NCBI RefSeq assembly: GCF_003206575.1
Contig: NZ_PZJO01000003.1
Span: 582,396 to 646,395, forward strand
Direction: 5' to 3'
Source: Salinicola endophyticus
Lineage (GTDB): Bacteria > Pseudomonadota > Gammaproteobacteria > Pseudomonadales > Halomonadaceae
DNA: 64,000 nt
The notes beneath the pieces were generated by a model. The model was not told the DNA's origin. It did no database searches and saw only the letters and a program-made list of their open reading frames with translations. Position 1 is the first letter of the stretch. Each line of letters starts with the position of its first letter. Shown here piece by piece: positions 31,972 to 44,966 of this stretch. Position numbers and translations under genes: made by a program.

Positions 31972-32841
31972 ATGACGGAAACGCCCCACGCCGGATCGAT
32001 GCTGCGCTGCGGCAAGCACCTCCTCGACCTCACCCGTCCCCGCGTGATGGGGATTCTCAACGTCACTCCGGATTCGTTCTCCGATGGCGGCCGTCATCAA
32101 CGCCTCGACGACGCCCGGCGCCATGCCGAGCGCATGCTCGCCGAAGGCGCCGATATCATCGATGTCGGTGGCGAGTCGACCCGACCCGGGGCGCAACCGG
32201 TGGCGCTCGACGCCGAGCGCGAGCGGGTGCTGCCGGTGGTCGAAATGTTGACCCGCGAGTTCGACGCCCTGGTCTCGGTGGATACCAGTGCGCCGCAGAT
32301 CATCACCGAGGCGGCGCGGGCCGGAGCAGGGCTGATCAACGACGTGCGCGCGCTGACCCGCGACGGTGCTCTCGCCGCGGCGGCGCAGAGCGCGCTTCCG
32401 GTGTGCCTGATGCACATGCAGGGCGAGCCTCAGACCATGCAGCAGGCGCCGCACTATGCCGAGCCGATCGAGGCGGCGGTGATCGATTTCTTGCGCCAGC
32501 GCGTCGCTGCCTGCGAGCAGGCGGGCATCCCGCGGGCGCGGCTGCTGCTCGACCCGGGCTTCGGTTTCGCCAAGACACTGGAACACAATCTTCAACTGCT
32601 CAACCGGCTGAGCGCCCTCGACGCGCTCGACCTGCCGCTGCTGGTGGGGATGTCGCGCAAGCGCATGATCGGCGAGGCGCTGGGACGCGAGGTCAGTCAG
32701 CGTCTCCCCGGTGGGCTGGCGCTGGCGGTGATGGCGCTCGAGCGCGGCGCGCGGATCCTGCGCGTGCACGACGTCGCCCCCACGCGTGACGCGATCGACA
32801 TGGCTTGGGCAGTACTGCAGGAGCGAGTGGAAAATGAGTAG
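31972..32841 (+). CDS. folP: Dihydropteroate synthase FolP
   Basis: Condenses pABA with dihydropterin pyrophosphate in folate synthesis; target of sulfonamides. 289 residues with [60 protein letters not shown] and GMSRKR in the right order. It overlaps glmM by 8 nt, the conserved ftsH-folP-glmM arrangement. Confidence 0.95.
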   Translation: MTETPHAGSMLRCGKHLLDLTRPRVMGILNVTPDSFSDGGRHQRLDDARRHAERMLAEGADIIDVGGESTRPGAQPVALDAERERVLPVVEMLTREFDALVSVDTSAPQIITEAARAGAGLINDVRALTRDGALAAAAQSALPVCLMHMQGEPQTMQQAPHYAEPIEAAVIDFLRQRVAACEQAGIPRARLLLDPGFGFAKTLEHNLQLLNRLSALDALDLPLLVGMSRKRMIGEALGREVSQRLPGGLALAVMALERGARILRVHDVAPTRDAIDMAWAVLQERVENE

Positions 32842-34219
32842 ACGCTATTTTGGTACCGACGGCATTCGCGGCACGGTTGGCGAGGCGCCGATCACCGCCG
32901 ATTTCATTCTCAAGCTGGGCTGGGCCATGGGGCGCGTGCTGGCGCGCCGGGTCGCCGACCAGCAGACGCGGCAAAAATCCCACCAGGTGCCGCGGCCCAA
33001 GGTGGTGATCGGCAAGGACACGCGTATCTCGGGCTACATGTTCGAGTCGGCGCTGGAGGCCGGGCTGTCGGCGGCGGGGGCGGATGTCTCGCTGCTGGGG
33101 CCGATGCCCACGCCGGGGATCGCTTACCTGACGCGGACCTTCCGCGCCGACGCCGGCATCGTCATCTCGGCCTCGCACAATCCCTATCAGGACAACGGCA
33201 TCAAGTTCTTCTCGGCGGAGGGGCTCAAGCTCGCCGATGCGGTCGAGCTGGAGATCGAGGCCGAGCTCGACAAACCGCTCGAGACCATGGCGCCCCATCG
33301 TCTGGGGCGTGCGGTGCGCATCAACGATGCCGCCGGGCGCTACATCGAGTTCTGCAAGTCGACGGTGCCCAATCGGCTCGAGCTGCACGGCCTGCGCATC
33401 GTGCTCGACTGCGCCCATGGCGCGACCTATCACATCGCGCCCAATGTCTTCCGCGAGCTGGGCGCCGATGTCAGCGTGATCGGGGCCGAGCCGGATGGCC
33501 TCAACATCAACAGTGGCGTCGGCTCGACCCATCCCGAGCGTTTACAGACGGCGGTACGCGAGCGCGAAGCGGACCTCGGTATCGCCTTCGACGGGGATGG
33601 CGATCGCGTGCTGCTGGTCGGTGCCGACGGTACCCTGGTCGACGGCGACGAGATTCTCTATATCATTGCCCGCGATCTGCACGCCCGCGACAAGCTGCGT
33701 GGCGGCGTGGTGGGGACGCTGATGAGCAACTTCGGCCTGGCCGCGGCCTTCGAGCGCCAGGGGATTCCATTCGAGCGTGCCAAGGTCGGCGACCGCTATG
33801 TCACCGAACGCCTGCTGGCCAACGACTGGCTGCTGGGGGGAGAATCCTCCGGGCACATCCTCTGTCGTCACGTGCAGACCACCGGCGACGGCATCGTCTC
33901 GGCGCTGCAGGTGCTCGCGGTGATGGTGCGCGAAAGTGCTACCCTGTCTCAGCTGCTGGAAGGCTTCGAAAAGGCGCCCCAGGCGCTGGTCAACGTGCGT
34001 CTGCCCAGCGGTAGCGATGCCAAGGCGCTGCTGGAGAGCCCCGAGCTGCACCAGAGCGTGGCGGCGGTGGAGCAGGAGCTCGGCGATGGCGGCCGGGTGC
34101 TGCTGCGTCCCTCTGGCACCGAACCGCTGATTCGGGTGATGGTGGAGGGGCGTCCGCGCTTCGACGTTGCGGCGATGGCCGGGCGGATCGCAGCGAGCGT
34201 CGAGAATCTGATCACGTGA
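32834..34219 (+). CDS. glmM: Phosphoglucosamine mutase GlmM
   Basis: Converts glucosamine-6-P to glucosamine-1-P for peptidoglycan and LPS precursors. 461 residues, slightly longer than the usual 445. The phosphoserine loop is [17 protein letters not shown], the metal loop is [12 protein letters not shown], and the sugar loop is [10 protein letters not shown]. Start [16 protein letters not shown] overlaps the folP stop. The extra length is mainly a charged insertion near residue 40 ([16 protein letters not shown]). Confidence 0.95.
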   Translation: MSRRYFGTDGIRGTVGEAPITADFILKLGWAMGRVLARRVADQQTRQKSHQVPRPKVVIGKDTRISGYMFESALEAGLSAAGADVSLLGPMPTPGIAYLTRTFRADAGIVISASHNPYQDNGIKFFSAEGLKLADAVELEIEAELDKPLETMAPHRLGRAVRINDAAGRYIEFCKSTVPNRLELHGLRIVLDCAHGATYHIAPNVFRELGADVSVIGAEPDGLNINSGVGSTHPERLQTAVREREADLGIAFDGDGDRVLLVGADGTLVDGDEILYIIARDLHARDKLRGGVVGTLMSNFGLAAAFERQGIPFERAKVGDRYVTERLLANDWLLGGESSGHILCRHVQTTGDGIVSALQVLAVMVRESATLSQLLEGFEKAPQALVNVRLPSGSDAKALLESPELHQSVAAVEQELGDGGRVLLRPSGTEPLIRVMVEGRPRFDVAAMAGRIAASVENLIT

Positions 34220-34304
34220 GGCGGCAGGGGCGAGGGGCGCGAGTTCTCTTGTTGTCTTGCTGTCAAGGCTTTTATACCATGTCGCACCACCGACGGGAGG
34301 TAGC

Positions 34305-35054
34305 ATGCGCAAGCCGCTGATCGCGGGTAACTGGAAGATGAATGGCTCGGCGGAACTGGTCGAGACCTTCGCGCGGGCGTTTGCCGAGACGACGCTGCCG
34401 GCGTCGGTCGAGGTACTGATCCATCCTCCCTTCCCCTATCTGCAGGCCGCGTCGGAAGCCTTCGCCGCCACGCCGATCGGGCTCGGCGCGCAGACGCTCA
34501 ATCCGCTGCATGCGGGGGCGCGTACCGGTGAGGTGAGCGGGCAGATGCTCAAGGAGTTCGGCGTCGAGTGGGTGCTCGTCGGCCACTCCGAGCGGCGTCA
34601 GCTCTACCACGAGGGCGACGAGGCGGTATTCGATCGCGTGATCGCGGCGCTGGGCGTCGGCATTCGTCCGATACTGTGCGTCGGTGAGACCCTCGAGGAG
34701 CGTGATGCCGGGCGTACCGAGGAGGTGGTGCTGCGCCAGGTGGGCTATGTCATGTCGCGGCTCGAGCCGGCGCAGCGGCGTCAGCTGACGCTCGCCTACG
34801 AGCCGGTATGGGCGATCGGCACCGGGCGCACGGCGACCCCGGCGCAGGCCCAGGAGGTGATGGCGGCGATCCGCGCCTATCAGGCGGGGTTCGACCGTGA
34901 ACTCGCCGCGGAGCTGCGCCTGCTCTACGGCGGGAGCATGAATGCGAGCAATGCCGCCGAGCTGCTCGCACAGCAGGATATCGACGGCGGCCTGATCGGC
35001 GGTGCGTCGCTCAAGGTCGACGATTTCATAGCGATTTGTCAGTCAGCAGGTTGA
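34305..35054 (+). CDS. tpiA: Triose-phosphate isomerase TpiA
   Basis: Glycolytic TIM-barrel enzyme of 249 residues. The substrate loop KMN (NWKMNGS), the catalytic His in GHSERRQLY, the catalytic Glu in AYEPVWAIGTGRTATPAQAQ, and the phosphate loop YGGSMNASNA are intact. The ATG at 34305 follows CGGGAGG. secG begins five bases after the stop. Confidence 0.97.
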   Translation: MRKPLIAGNWKMNGSAELVETFARAFAETTLPASVEVLIHPPFPYLQAASEAFAATPIGLGAQTLNPLHAGARTGEVSGQMLKEFGVEWVLVGHSERRQLYHEGDEAVFDRVIAALGVGIRPILCVGETLEERDAGRTEEVVLRQVGYVMSRLEPAQRRQLTLAYEPVWAIGTGRTATPAQAQEVMAAIRAYQAGFDRELAAELRLLYGGSMNASNAAELLAQQDIDGGLIGGASLKVDDFIAICQSAG

Positions 35055-35058
35055 TTTC

Positions 35059-35439
35059 ATGCAGATAGCAGTTTTGATGATCCACGTACTCATCGCCATC
35101 GCACTGGTGGTGCTCGTCCTGCTGCAGCAGGGCAAGGGCGCCGAGGCCGGTGCGGCCTTCGGCGGTGGCTCCTCGCAGACGGTGTTCGGTTCGCGCGGCA
35201 GCGGCGGCTTTCTGTCCAAGCTGACCGGTGGCCTGGCCGCCCTGTTCTTCGTGACCTCGCTGGCGCTGGCCTACTTCGCGACCAACGCCAGCAGTTCGCC
35301 GCAGACCGGTATTCCCGACGCCCAAGTGATCGAGCAGCAACATAATGGCGCGCCGACCCTTGACGACGGCGATCAAACCGGGAATAATGCTGCGCCAGCA
35401 CTCGAGGAAGGGACGCAGCAAAAATCGTCAAATCCTTGA
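35059..35439 (+). CDS. secG: Preprotein translocase subunit SecG
   Basis: Small membrane subunit of SecYEG (126 residues). Two helices (MIHVLIAIALVVLVLLQQ and GLAALFFVTSLALAYFAT) flank the conserved GKGAEAGAAFGGGSSQTVFG loop. The C-terminal tail is polar and rich in Q, N and D. The downstream tRNA-Leu may be read from the same transcript, as in the secG-leuU arrangement of E. coli. Confidence 0.94.
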   Translation: MQIAVLMIHVLIAIALVVLVLLQQGKGAEAGAAFGGGSSQTVFGSRGSGGFLSKLTGGLAALFFVTSLALAYFATNASSSPQTGIPDAQVIEQQHNGAPTLDDGDQTGNNAAPALEEGTQQKSSNP

Positions 35440-35518
35440 GTGAAAAGGAAAACTCGTGAGCGCCAAGTTTGGGTTCTCGAGTCGGTGTCAACGCTCTCGG
35501 GCGTGACACTCCCCTGAT

Positions 35519-35605
35519 GCCGAAGTGGTGGAATTGGTAGACACGCTATCTTGAGGGGGTAGTGACCTTACGGTCGTGCGGGTTCAAGTCCCGCCTTCGG
35601 CACCA
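35519..35605 (+). tRNA. tRNA-Leu (GAG anticodon)
   Basis: Acceptor GCCGAAG pairs with CTTCGGC, with encoded ACCA at the 3' end. The D arm GTGGAATTGGTAGACAC, the anticodon loop TTGAGGG (GAG at its centre) on stem CTATC/GGTAG, a long class II variable arm, and GGTTCAAGTCC as T arm all fit. It closely resembles E. coli leuU and occupies the same place after secG. Confidence 0.95.
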
Positions 35606-35680
35606 TCGTCAAGCCTGGGAATCGAACTGGATTCCAGACCTCTGAACGAAACCGGTTGATTGCGTGAATAGCGGCGTTCC

Positions 35681-35709
35681 TTGACCCATCGTGGGGCCGT
35701 TCCTATAAT
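35681..35709 (+). promoter_or_regulatory. Sigma-70 promoter of tRNA-fMet and the nusA-infB operon
   Basis: TTGACC (35681-35686), 17-nt spacer, TATAAT (35704-35709): almost perfect consensus. Predicted start at about 35716, eight bases before the tRNA. Confidence 0.88.
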
Positions 35710-35723
35710 CGCCAACCTGATGT

Positions 35724-35800
<77 letters not shown>

Positions 35801-35809
35801 AGTTTTTTG

Positions 35810-35838
35810 AAAGGCCCCTTCTTGAGAAGGGGCTTTTT
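35810..35838 (+). terminator. Intrinsic terminator after tRNA-fMet
   Basis: GCCCCTTC pairs with GAAGGGGC, extended by A-T pairs, then a T run. Some read-through into rimP-nusA is expected, as for metY in E. coli. Confidence 0.82.
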
Positions 35839-35959
35839 GTTAGCGGCTTTGTCGTTCTCAACTTAGCCTGCTGACGCCAACGTCAGTCAGCCACCTAGCA
35901 CCTTGCATGTCTCTCAACTCCCGGTCAGGTGCCTGATGCAACTGCTGTAGGAGTCGTCT

Positions 35960-36421
35960 GTGGTCACCAAGGACGCAGCACTATATGCGATCATCGAACC
36001 CGTGGTCACTGCCATGGGTTTCGAGCTGTGGGGCCTGGAGTATCTGGCTCAGGGCAAGCACTCCAAGTTGATGATCTTCATCGACGGCCCCAACGGTATC
36101 TCGGTGGACGACTGCGCCGATGTCAGCCGCCAGGTGAGCGGTGTGCTCGATGTCGAGGATCCGATCTCGAGCCATTACAGCCTGGAAGTTTCCTCTCCTG
36201 GGCTCGACCGCCCGCTCTATACCCTGGATCACTTTTCGCGTTTTCGTGGCCACGTCGTGCAGTTGAAGCTGCGCACGGCGTTCGATGGCCGGCGCAAGTT
36301 CCAGGGCCTGCTGGCCGGCGTCGAGGATGACGACGTGCTGCTGCAGATCGATGGCGAAGAGTACTGCTTCCCCATCGAGAGCATCGATCAAGCGCGCGTC
36401 GTGCCGCAGTTCGACGACTGA
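35960..36421 (+). CDS. rimP: Ribosome maturation factor RimP
   Basis: 153-residue 30S maturation factor. The GTG start follows TAGGAG and gives the family-like [43 protein letters not shown] and [20 protein letters not shown] are RimP hallmarks, and the C-terminal SH3-like domain ends in [11 protein letters not shown]. First protein gene of the nusA operon; 142 bp separate it from nusA, where only a small CGCTTCGAAGCG palindrome is visible. Confidence 0.94.
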   Translation: MVTKDAALYAIIEPVVTAMGFELWGLEYLAQGKHSKLMIFIDGPNGISVDDCADVSRQVSGVLDVEDPISSHYSLEVSSPGLDRPLYTLDHFSRFRGHVVQLKLRTAFDGRRKFQGLLAGVEDDDVLLQIDGEEYCFPIESIDQARVVPQFDD

Positions 36422-36563
36422 CGCCGAACATCATTGTCGGTGGATCGGTAGCCGCCGATCGCGCTGTCGACACCACCCATCGATCACAAGAAGAGGCGCC
36501 GGATCCACGCTTCGAAGCGAGCAAGGCGTTTCCACAGAACCGGTTTTTCGGCGAGGCATAGGC

Positions 36564-38057
36564 ATGAGCAAAGAGATACTGCTGGTCGTTGACGCCATCT
36601 CCAACGAGAAGAGCGTTCCCCGAGACGTGATCTTCGAAGCCGTCGAGGCGGCGCTCGCGAGCGCCTCGCGCAAGCGTTTCGAAGGTCAGGACGTGAGCGT
36701 TCGGGTCGAGATCGACCGGCGCACCGGTGAGTACGACACCTTCCGTCGCTGGACCGTGGTCGAGGACGAGGAGTATCTCAGCGAAGAGCGCGAGATTCCG
36801 CTGTCCGAAGCCGAACAGCGCGATCCGCCGCTGGCCCTCGGCGATGTCGTCGAAGAGCAGATCGAATCGGTGGCCTTCGGCCGCATCGCGGCGCAGACCG
36901 CCAAGCAGGTCATCGTGCAGAAGGTGCGCGAGGCCGAGCGGGCGCAGATCGTCAAGCAGTATGCCGAGCGCGAAGGCGAGCTGGTTGCCGGTATCGTCAA
37001 GAAGACGACACGCGATGGCCTTATCATCGACCTGGGCGAGAATGCCGAGGGCTTTCTGCCGCGCGGCGAGATGATTCCCGGCGAGCGCTACCGCATGAAC
37101 GAGCGCGTGCGCGCGCTGCTGTGGAAGGTCGATCCGGAAGCCCGCGGCTCCCAGCTGATCCTGTCGCGGACCAAGCCCGGCATGCTGGTCGAGCTGTTCA
37201 AGATCGAGGTGCCCGAGATCGCCGAGCAGCTGATCGAGATCAAGGGCGCGGCACGCGATCCGGGCGCCCGCGCCAAGATCGCGGTCAAGACCAACGACAA
37301 GCGCATCGACCCGGTCGGTGCCTGCGTCGGTATGCGCGGTTCGCGCGTACAAGCGGTGTCCAACGAACTGCGCAACGAGCGCGTGGACATCATTCTATGG
37401 GACGACAACCCCGCCCAGCTGGTGATCAACGCCATGGCGCCGGCGGAAGTCGCTTCCATTCTCGTCGATGAGGACGCTCATTCGATGGACGTCGCCGTCG
37501 CCGAGGACAACCTCGCTCAGGCCATCGGCCGCAGCGGTCAGAACGTTCGGCTCGCCAGCGAGCTGACGGCCTGGACGCTCAACGTCATGACCGTTGACGA
37601 GGCCGAGGGTAAACGCGAACAGGAAGTCGACAGCCTGATCGAATATTTCATCAACCATCTCGAGATCGACGAAGACGTCGCCCGCATCCTGGTCGAGGAA
37701 GGGTTCACGACGATCGAAGAGCTGGCCTACGTGCCGCTCGAGGAGATGCTGGAGATCGAAGAGTTCGATGAGGATCTGATCGAGGAACTGCGAGCAAGGG
37801 CCAAGGATGAGCTGCTCAACCTGGCTATCGCCTCGGAAGAGGAACTGGACGGCGCTCAGCCCGCCGAAGACCTTCTCACGATGGACGGCATGGACCGCCA
37901 CCTGGCATTCATTCTCGCCAGCCGTGGCATCGTCACCATGGAGGACCTTGCGGAACAGTCCATCGAGGATTTGAAGGATATCGACGACGTGGACGAGGAG
38001 CGCGCAGCGGCACTGATCATGACTGCCCGTGCGCCTTGGTTTCAGAGCGAAGAGTAA
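36564..38057 (+). CDS. nusA: Transcription termination/antitermination factor NusA
   Basis: 497-residue RNA polymerase-binding factor. The N-terminal domain starts [19 protein letters not shown], followed by an S1 domain ([16 protein letters not shown]), KH1/KH2 ([17 protein letters not shown] and [14 protein letters not shown]), and two C-terminal acidic helix-hairpin repeats ([14 protein letters not shown] and [14 protein letters not shown]). The longer upstream frame overlaps rimP and is rejected. Confidence 0.97.
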   Translation: MSKEILLVVDAISNEKSVPRDVIFEAVEAALASASRKRFEGQDVSVRVEIDRRTGEYDTFRRWTVVEDEEYLSEEREIPLSEAEQRDPPLALGDVVEEQIESVAFGRIAAQTAKQVIVQKVREAERAQIVKQYAEREGELVAGIVKKTTRDGLIIDLGENAEGFLPRGEMIPGERYRMNERVRALLWKVDPEARGSQLILSRTKPGMLVELFKIEVPEIAEQLIEIKGAARDPGARAKIAVKTNDKRIDPVGACVGMRGSRVQAVSNELRNERVDIILWDDNPAQLVINAMAPAEVASILVDEDAHSMDVAVAEDNLAQAIGRSGQNVRLASELTAWTLNVMTVDEAEGKREQEVDSLIEYFINHLEIDEDVARILVEEGFTTIEELAYVPLEEMLEIEEFDEDLIEELRARAKDELLNLAIASEEELDGAQPAEDLLTMDGMDRHLAFILASRGIVTMEDLAEQSIEDLKDIDDVDEERAAALIMTARAPWFQSEE

Positions 38058-38084
38058 CGTGGTCACGGGTTCAGGAGGGTCGTA

Positions 38085-40607
38085 ATGTCAGACATGACCG
38101 TAAAAGAGTTTGCCGGCAAGGTGGGACGCGATGTCTCCCGCTTGCTAGAACAGATGAAGGATGCAGGCCTCCCGCACAAGCAGGAGAGTGACGCCGTATC
38201 CGAAGAAGACAAGCAGCGCCTGCTCGACCACCTGACCAAGAGTCATGGTGGGGGTCGGGGTCCGCGCAATCGGATCACGTTGACGCGCAATACCCGCAGC
38301 AAGATTCGTTCGGGCGAGCGCGGCAAGACCATCGAGGTTCAGGTGCGCAAGAAGCGCACCTACGTCAAGCGCGACGCCGAGCCGACCGAAGAGGCGCCGG
38401 TCGAGGAGTCCGGTCCGCGTCAGCTGGTCGGCGACATGGCCGATCATCAGGCGCAGCAGGCCGAGCAGCAGGCGCACGCCGAAGCGGCCGCGAAGGCAGC
38501 CGCCGCCGAGAGCGCAGGCCAGGAGAGCTCCAACAAGGCAGCCGCGCCGTCGCCGGCCCCCGCCGCCCCGGGGGATGATATTCCCCAGGAGCCGCAGGTC
38601 GAGGACGTGGAGCCGGTCTCCAACAGCCAGCCGTTCGTCGAGCCGCCGCCCAAGGAGCAGCGTACCGAAAACCGTCGCGCGCATCCCAAGAAGGAGAAGG
38701 AGCGCGACAGCACCCGGCGTGGCCGTCGTGATGACGACGACGATCGCGGTGAGCGGCGTCGTGGTGGCAAGAAGGTCAAGCGTGCCGAGCGTCGTGGTAC
38801 CCGCCGTGGGCGTGGTGACAACCAGCACGGTTTCCAGAAGCCGACCCAGCCGATCGTGCGTGAAGTGGCGATCCCCGAGTCGATCAGCGTGGCCGAGCTC
38901 GCCGACAAGATGTCGATCAAGGCCAACGAAGTGATCAAGGCCATGTTCAGCATGGGCGCGGCGGTGACCATCAACCAGACCATCGACCAGGACACGGCTG
39001 CGATCGTGGTCGAAGAGATGGGCCACAAGCCGCGTCTGGTCAAGGAAGATGCGCTCGAGACCGAAGTGCTCGAGAACATCTCCTACGAGGGCGATGAGAT
39101 TACCCGCTCGCCGGTCGTGACGGTGATGGGTCACGTCGACCACGGCAAGACCTCGCTGCTCGACTTCATCCGTCGTACCAAGGTGGCGACCGGTGAAGCC
39201 GGCGGGATCACCCAGCACATCGGCGCCTACCACGTCGAAGGCGAGCACGGCGGCGTGACCTTCCTCGACACCCCCGGACACGCGGCCTTTACCGCCATGC
39301 GTGCCCGTGGTGCCCAGGCGACCGACGTGGTCATCCTGGTGGTGGCTGCCGACGACGGCGTGATGCCGCAGACGATCGAAGCGGTCGAACACGCCAAGGC
39401 GGCCGGTGTGCCGCTGGTGGTGGCGATCAACAAGATCGACAAAGAGGGTGCCGATCTCGATCGCATCCGCAACGAGCTCTCCCAGCACGGCGTGATCTCG
39501 GAAGAGTGGGGCGGCGACACCCAGTTCGTGCCCGTCTCGGCCAAGACCGGTGATGGCATCGATCAGCTGCTCGAGTCCGTGCTGCTGGTCTCCGAAGTGC
39601 TCGAGCTCAAGGCCGTTCCCGAAGCGCCCGGCAAGGGTGTGGTGGTCGAGTCGCGGCTCGACCGTGGCCGCGGTCCGGTCGCCACCGTGCTGGTTCAGAA
39701 CGGTACCCTGAGCCGCGGTGACATCGTGCTCGCTGGCCTGCACTACGGCCGCGTGCGTGCGCTGACCAACGAACTCGGCCAGCAGGTCGAGTCGGTGGGT
39801 CCGTCGATGCCGGTGGAGATCCAGGGTCTCGACGGTACGCCGGAAGCCGGCGAGGACTTCATGGTGCTGGCCGACGAGAAGAAGGCGCGTGAAATCGCCA
39901 ACTTCCGTCAGGGCAAATACCGCGAAGTGCGTCTGGCGCGGCAGCAGAAGGCCAAGCTGGAGAACATGTTCAGCCAGATGGGCCAGGACGAGGTGGCCAA
40001 GGTCAACGTCGTGCTCAAGGCCGACGTCCAGGGCTCGCTGGAAGCGATCCGTGGCGCTCTGGAAGAGCTCTCCACCGACGAAGTCCAGGTCGCCGTGGTC
40101 TCCTCCGGGGTTGGTGGCATCACCGGCACCGATGCCAACCTGGCGCTCGCCAGCGAGGCGATTCTGGTCGGCTTCAACGTGCGTGCCGATGCCTCCGCCC
40201 GGGAGATCGTCGAGCGTGAAGGGCTGGATCTGCGCTACTACAGCGTCATCTACCAGCTCATCGACGAGGTCAAGCAGGCCATGAGTGGCATGCTGGCACC
40301 GGAGTGGAAGGAAGAGATCGTCGGTATCGCCGAAGTGCGTGATGTGTTCAAGGCGCCGAAGATCGGCGCGATCGCTGGCTGTATGGTCATCGAGGGCACC
40401 GTCCACCGCAACAAGAAGATCCGTGTCCTGCGCGACAACGTGGTCATCTACGAAGGCGATCTGGAGTCCCTGCGTCGCTTCAAGGATGACGTCAACGAAG
40501 TGCGTAACGGCATGGAGTGCGGTATCGGCGTCAAGAACTACAACGACGTTCAGGTCGGCGACAAGATCGAGGTCTTCGATCAGGTCAAGGTCGAACGGTC
40601 GCTGTAA
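38085..40607 (+). CDS. infB: Translation initiation factor IF-2
   Basis: 840-residue GTPase that brings fMet-tRNA to the 30S subunit. The N-terminal helix-bundle domain begins [19 protein letters not shown] long charged, Ala- and Arg-rich linker follows (about 90-260), then the second N-terminal subdomain, the G domain ([24 protein letters not shown]) and the C1/C2 domains ending in [12 protein letters not shown]. The GC-rich linker DNA gives several false frames. A CCCGGGGGCC-type hairpin lies in the 45 bp before rbfA. Confidence 0.97.
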   Translation: MSDMTVKEFAGKVGRDVSRLLEQMKDAGLPHKQESDAVSEEDKQRLLDHLTKSHGGGRGPRNRITLTRNTRSKIRSGERGKTIEVQVRKKRTYVKRDAEPTEEAPVEESGPRQLVGDMADHQAQQAEQQAHAEAAAKAAAAESAGQESSNKAAAPSPAPAAPGDDIPQEPQVEDVEPVSNSQPFVEPPPKEQRTENRRAHPKKEKERDSTRRGRRDDDDDRGERRRGGKKVKRAERRGTRRGRGDNQHGFQKPTQPIVREVAIPESISVAELADKMSIKANEVIKAMFSMGAAVTINQTIDQDTAAIVVEEMGHKPRLVKEDALETEVLENISYEGDEITRSPVVTVMGHVDHGKTSLLDFIRRTKVATGEAGGITQHIGAYHVEGEHGGVTFLDTPGHAAFTAMRARGAQATDVVILVVAADDGVMPQTIEAVEHAKAAGVPLVVAINKIDKEGADLDRIRNELSQHGVISEEWGGDTQFVPVSAKTGDGIDQLLESVLLVSEVLELKAVPEAPGKGVVVESRLDRGRGPVATVLVQNGTLSRGDIVLAGLHYGRVRALTNELGQQVESVGPSMPVEIQGLDGTPEAGEDFMVLADEKKAREIANFRQGKYREVRLARQQKAKLENMFSQMGQDEVAKVNVVLKADVQGSLEAIRGALEELSTDEVQVAVVSSGVGGITGTDANLALASEAILVGFNVRADASAREIVEREGLDLRYYSVIYQLIDEVKQAMSGMLAPEWKEEIVGIAEVRDVFKAPKIGAIAGCMVIEGTVHRNKKIRVLRDNVVIYEGDLESLRRFKDDVNEVRNGMECGIGVKNYNDVQVGDKIEVFDQVKVERSL

Positions 40608-40652
40608 GCGGCGATACCCGGGGGCCTGGCCCCCGGGGCCACGGAGCTAACG

Positions 40653-41144
40653 ATGCGCGAATTCAAACGAACCGACCGGGTCGCCGACCAGCTCCAGCAG
40701 GAGCTGGCCGTGCTGATCCAGCGCGAGATCAAGGATCCGCGGCTGGGCATGGTCACCGTCAGTTCGGTGAAGGTCAGCCGGGATCTCGGTTACGCCGATG
40801 TCTTCGTCACCCTGCTGGGCGAGAACGACGCCGAGCGGGTGCGCGAGAACCTGGGCGTGCTCAAGCGTGCGGCCGGCTTCCTGCGCTCGCAGATCGCGCG
40901 TCGCATCAAGCTGCGTCACGTGCCGGAGCTGCGCTTTCACTACGACGAAAGCGTGCTGCGGGGCCATCACCTCTCGGCGCTGATCGACGAGGCGGTGGCC
41001 AGCGATCAGCGCCAAGACGCGGCTGACGACGCATCGTCCGACGATAACGCGTCGCAGCGGGATGATGACGCGCCGCAGCGGGACGATGACGCGTCGCAGC
41101 GGGGTGATGGAGCGCCGCAGCGGGGTGATGGAGAGCCGCGCTGA
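40653..41144 (+). CDS. rbfA: 30S ribosome-binding factor RbfA with repetitive acidic tail
   Basis: 163 residues, about 30 longer than E. coli RbfA. The KH-like core starts MREFKRTDRVADQLQQEL and includes GMVTVSSVKVSRDLGYADVF and LRHVPELRFHYDES. From about residue 133 it carries four 7-residue repeats of the type A-(S/P)-Q-R-D-D-D or A-(S/P)-Q-R-G-D-G, encoded by 21-bp direct repeats, and ends EPR. The tail is presumably disordered. The stop overlaps the truB ATG (TGATG). Confidence 0.94.
   Translation: MREFKRTDRVADQLQQELAVLIQREIKDPRLGMVTVSSVKVSRDLGYADVFVTLLGENDAERVRENLGVLKRAAGFLRSQIARRIKLRHVPELRFHYDESVLRGHHLSALIDEAVASDQRQDAADDASSDDNASQRDDDAPQRDDDASQRGDGAPQRGDGEPR
41049..41132 (+). repeat. 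Four in-frame 21-bp tandem repeats at the 3' end of rbfA
   Basis: Copies at 41049-41069, 41070-41090, 41091-41111 and 41112-41132. Each begins GCG(T/C)CGCAGCGGG and encodes seven residues, in frame with rbfA. Copies alternate (TCG, CCG, TCG, CCG), suggesting a doubling of a two-unit block. Confidence 0.93.
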
Positions 41145-42070
41145 TGGCCAGGCGTCGCAAGGGCCTGCCGATCGATGGCGTGCTGCTGCTGGACAAGCCC
41201 CAGGGCATGTCCAGCAACCACGCGCTGCAGCGGGTCCGACGTCTCTATCAGGCGCGCAAGGCGGGGCACACCGGTACGCTGGACCCCATGGCGACCGGGC
41301 TGCTGCCGGTCTGCCTCGGCGAGGCGACCAAGTTCTCCGCGCACCTGCTGGAGGCCGACAAGGTCTACCGTACCCGGGTCAAGCTGGGTGAGATCACCGA
41401 CACCGGCGATGCCGAGGGGGAAGTGATCGCACGTCAGGCGCTCCCCGAGCGGCTGGACCACGACGCCATCGAGGCGCTGCTCGCGCGTTTTCGTGGCGAG
41501 ATCGAGCAGGTGCCGCCGATGTACTCCGCGCTCAAGCATCAGGGGCGCAAGCTCTACGAGCTGGCGCGGGAAGGCAAGACGGTGGCACGTGCGCCGCGCC
41601 GCGTGACGGTGTATGATATTCGGCCGCTCGGCTGGGAGCCCGATGGCTTCTGGCTCGAGGTGCGCTGTAGCAAGGGTACCTATATCCGCACGCTGGCCGA
41701 GGATATCGGCCGCGAAGCCGGTTTCGGCGCGCATATCACGGCGCTGGAGCGGCTGCAGACGGGGCCTTTCGACAGCGCGCGGCGGGTGACGCTCGAGGCG
41801 CTCGAGGGGATGGACGACGACGCCCGGCTGGCACAGCTGTTGCCGGCCGATGCGATGCTCGACCATCTGCCCCCGCTCGCGGTGGCCGCCGAGACGGCTG
41901 ATCGCCTGCTTCACGGGCAGCGTGCTGCGGTGGCCGCCGGTACGCTGGCGCCCGGCACCACGGCAAGACTCTATCTCGACCACGCCTTTCTGGGGCTGGT
42001 CGAGGCGACCGGGGCGACGGAGATCGCGCCCAAGCGCCTGGTCGATACCGCGGCTCTGGCATCGGGCTGA
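41144..42070 (+). CDS. truB: tRNA pseudouridine(55) synthase TruB
   Basis: 308-residue enzyme modifying U55 of the T loop. [37 protein letters not shown] (catalytic Asp in TLDP), [19 protein letters not shown] and [16 protein letters not shown] are family motifs. The C-terminal PUA-like region is degenerate but present. Start is coupled to the rbfA stop. Confidence 0.95.
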   Translation: MARRRKGLPIDGVLLLDKPQGMSSNHALQRVRRLYQARKAGHTGTLDPMATGLLPVCLGEATKFSAHLLEADKVYRTRVKLGEITDTGDAEGEVIARQALPERLDHDAIEALLARFRGEIEQVPPMYSALKHQGRKLYELAREGKTVARAPRRVTVYDIRPLGWEPDGFWLEVRCSKGTYIRTLAEDIGREAGFGAHITALERLQTGPFDSARRVTLEALEGMDDDARLAQLLPADAMLDHLPPLAVAAETADRLLHGQRAAVAAGTLAPGTTARLYLDHAFLGLVEATGATEIAPKRLVDTAALASG

Positions 42071-42120
42071 GTCCCGACACCAGGGTGGCAACGGCGGCGA
42101 GCCCTGGCTCGACGCCACAC

Positions 42121-42203
42121 GCTGGAGTTCGCTCCGGCGATCATCGGGAGACTGCAAATATGCGTGGTCTCCGACATTCATCACTCAAGCATATTGCTTA
42201 GGA
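42121..42203 (+). promoter_or_regulatory. Structured 5' leader of rpsO
   Basis: Three successive hairpins lie between truB and rpsO. GCTGGAG-TTCG-CTCCGGC (42121-42138) has a UUCG tetraloop. GGAGAC (42147-42152) pairs with GTCTCC (42167-42172). AAGCA-TAT-TGCTT lies directly before the GGAGAG ribosome site. Such structure fits autoregulation by S15, known in other bacteria, but the fold here is an inference. Confidence 0.5.
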
Positions 42204-42212
42204 GAGTGTTTC

Positions 42213-42482
42213 ATGGCACTGACTGCCGAGAAGAAAGCCGAAATCGTCAAAGAGTTCGGCCAGGGTGAAAACGACACCGGTTCCCCGGAAGTGCAGGTTG
42301 CCCTGCTGAGCGCCAACATCGATGGCCTGCAGAGCCACTTCAAGGATCACAAGCAGGATCACCACTCCCGTCGTGGTCTGATCCGCATGGTCAACCAGCG
42401 CCGCAAGCTGCTGGACTACCTCAAGGGCAAGGACTTCGACCGCTATCAGTCGCTGATCAAGAAACTCGGTCTGCGTCGCTGA
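42213..42482 (+). CDS. rpsO: 30S ribosomal protein S15
   Basis: 89-residue primary 16S-binding protein, standard length. [56 protein letters not shown] and the final LIKKLGLRR are universally conserved segments. The ATG follows GGAGAG. An intrinsic terminator separates it from pnp. Confidence 0.98.
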   Translation: MALTAEKKAEIVKEFGQGENDTGSPEVQVALLSANIDGLQSHFKDHKQDHHSRRGLIRMVNQRRKLLDYLKGKDFDRYQSLIKKLGLRR

Positions 42483-42524
42483 TACCGTCTGCCGGCACGC
42501 TTGCCGGCAGCGCGTGCTCGAGAC

Positions 42525-42557
42525 AGGCAATCCCGTTCGGGATTGCCTGTTTTTTTA
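42525..42557 (+). terminator. Intrinsic terminator of rpsO
   Basis: AGGCAATCCC-gttc-GGGATTGCCT followed by a run of seven T. The remaining 200 bp before pnp show nothing recognisable. Confidence 0.92.
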
Positions 42558-42763
42558 TGCCCACTCGCCTGTCTTTGTCGCGGCTTTGCCCCGCCCCCTG
42601 GCTCACCTCTTCGGCCTCTGCTTCGGCCCCTTTTCGCGCTCCTGAGCCTGTGCCCGCAGCGTGTGTCACGCAGGCGACGTCGGTAGCTCTCGCCAGCGCG
42701 AACGCCTAGAATGGTCGCCGAGTCAAAAGACCCACATGAATCCGACAAGTTGAAGGAATACCC

Positions 42764-44893
<2,130 letters not shown>

Positions 44894-44933
44894 GTCTACG
44901 GGCGCCGCACCGGCGCCCGCTGCTCGCTCGACC

Positions 44934-44966
44934 ACGCCCGGTCCGCCTCGTGCGGGCCGGGCGTTT
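44934..44966 (+). terminator. Intrinsic terminator of pnp
   Basis: ACGCCCGG-TCCGC pairs with GCGGG-CCGGGCGT and ends in TTTTT. Confidence 0.88.
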
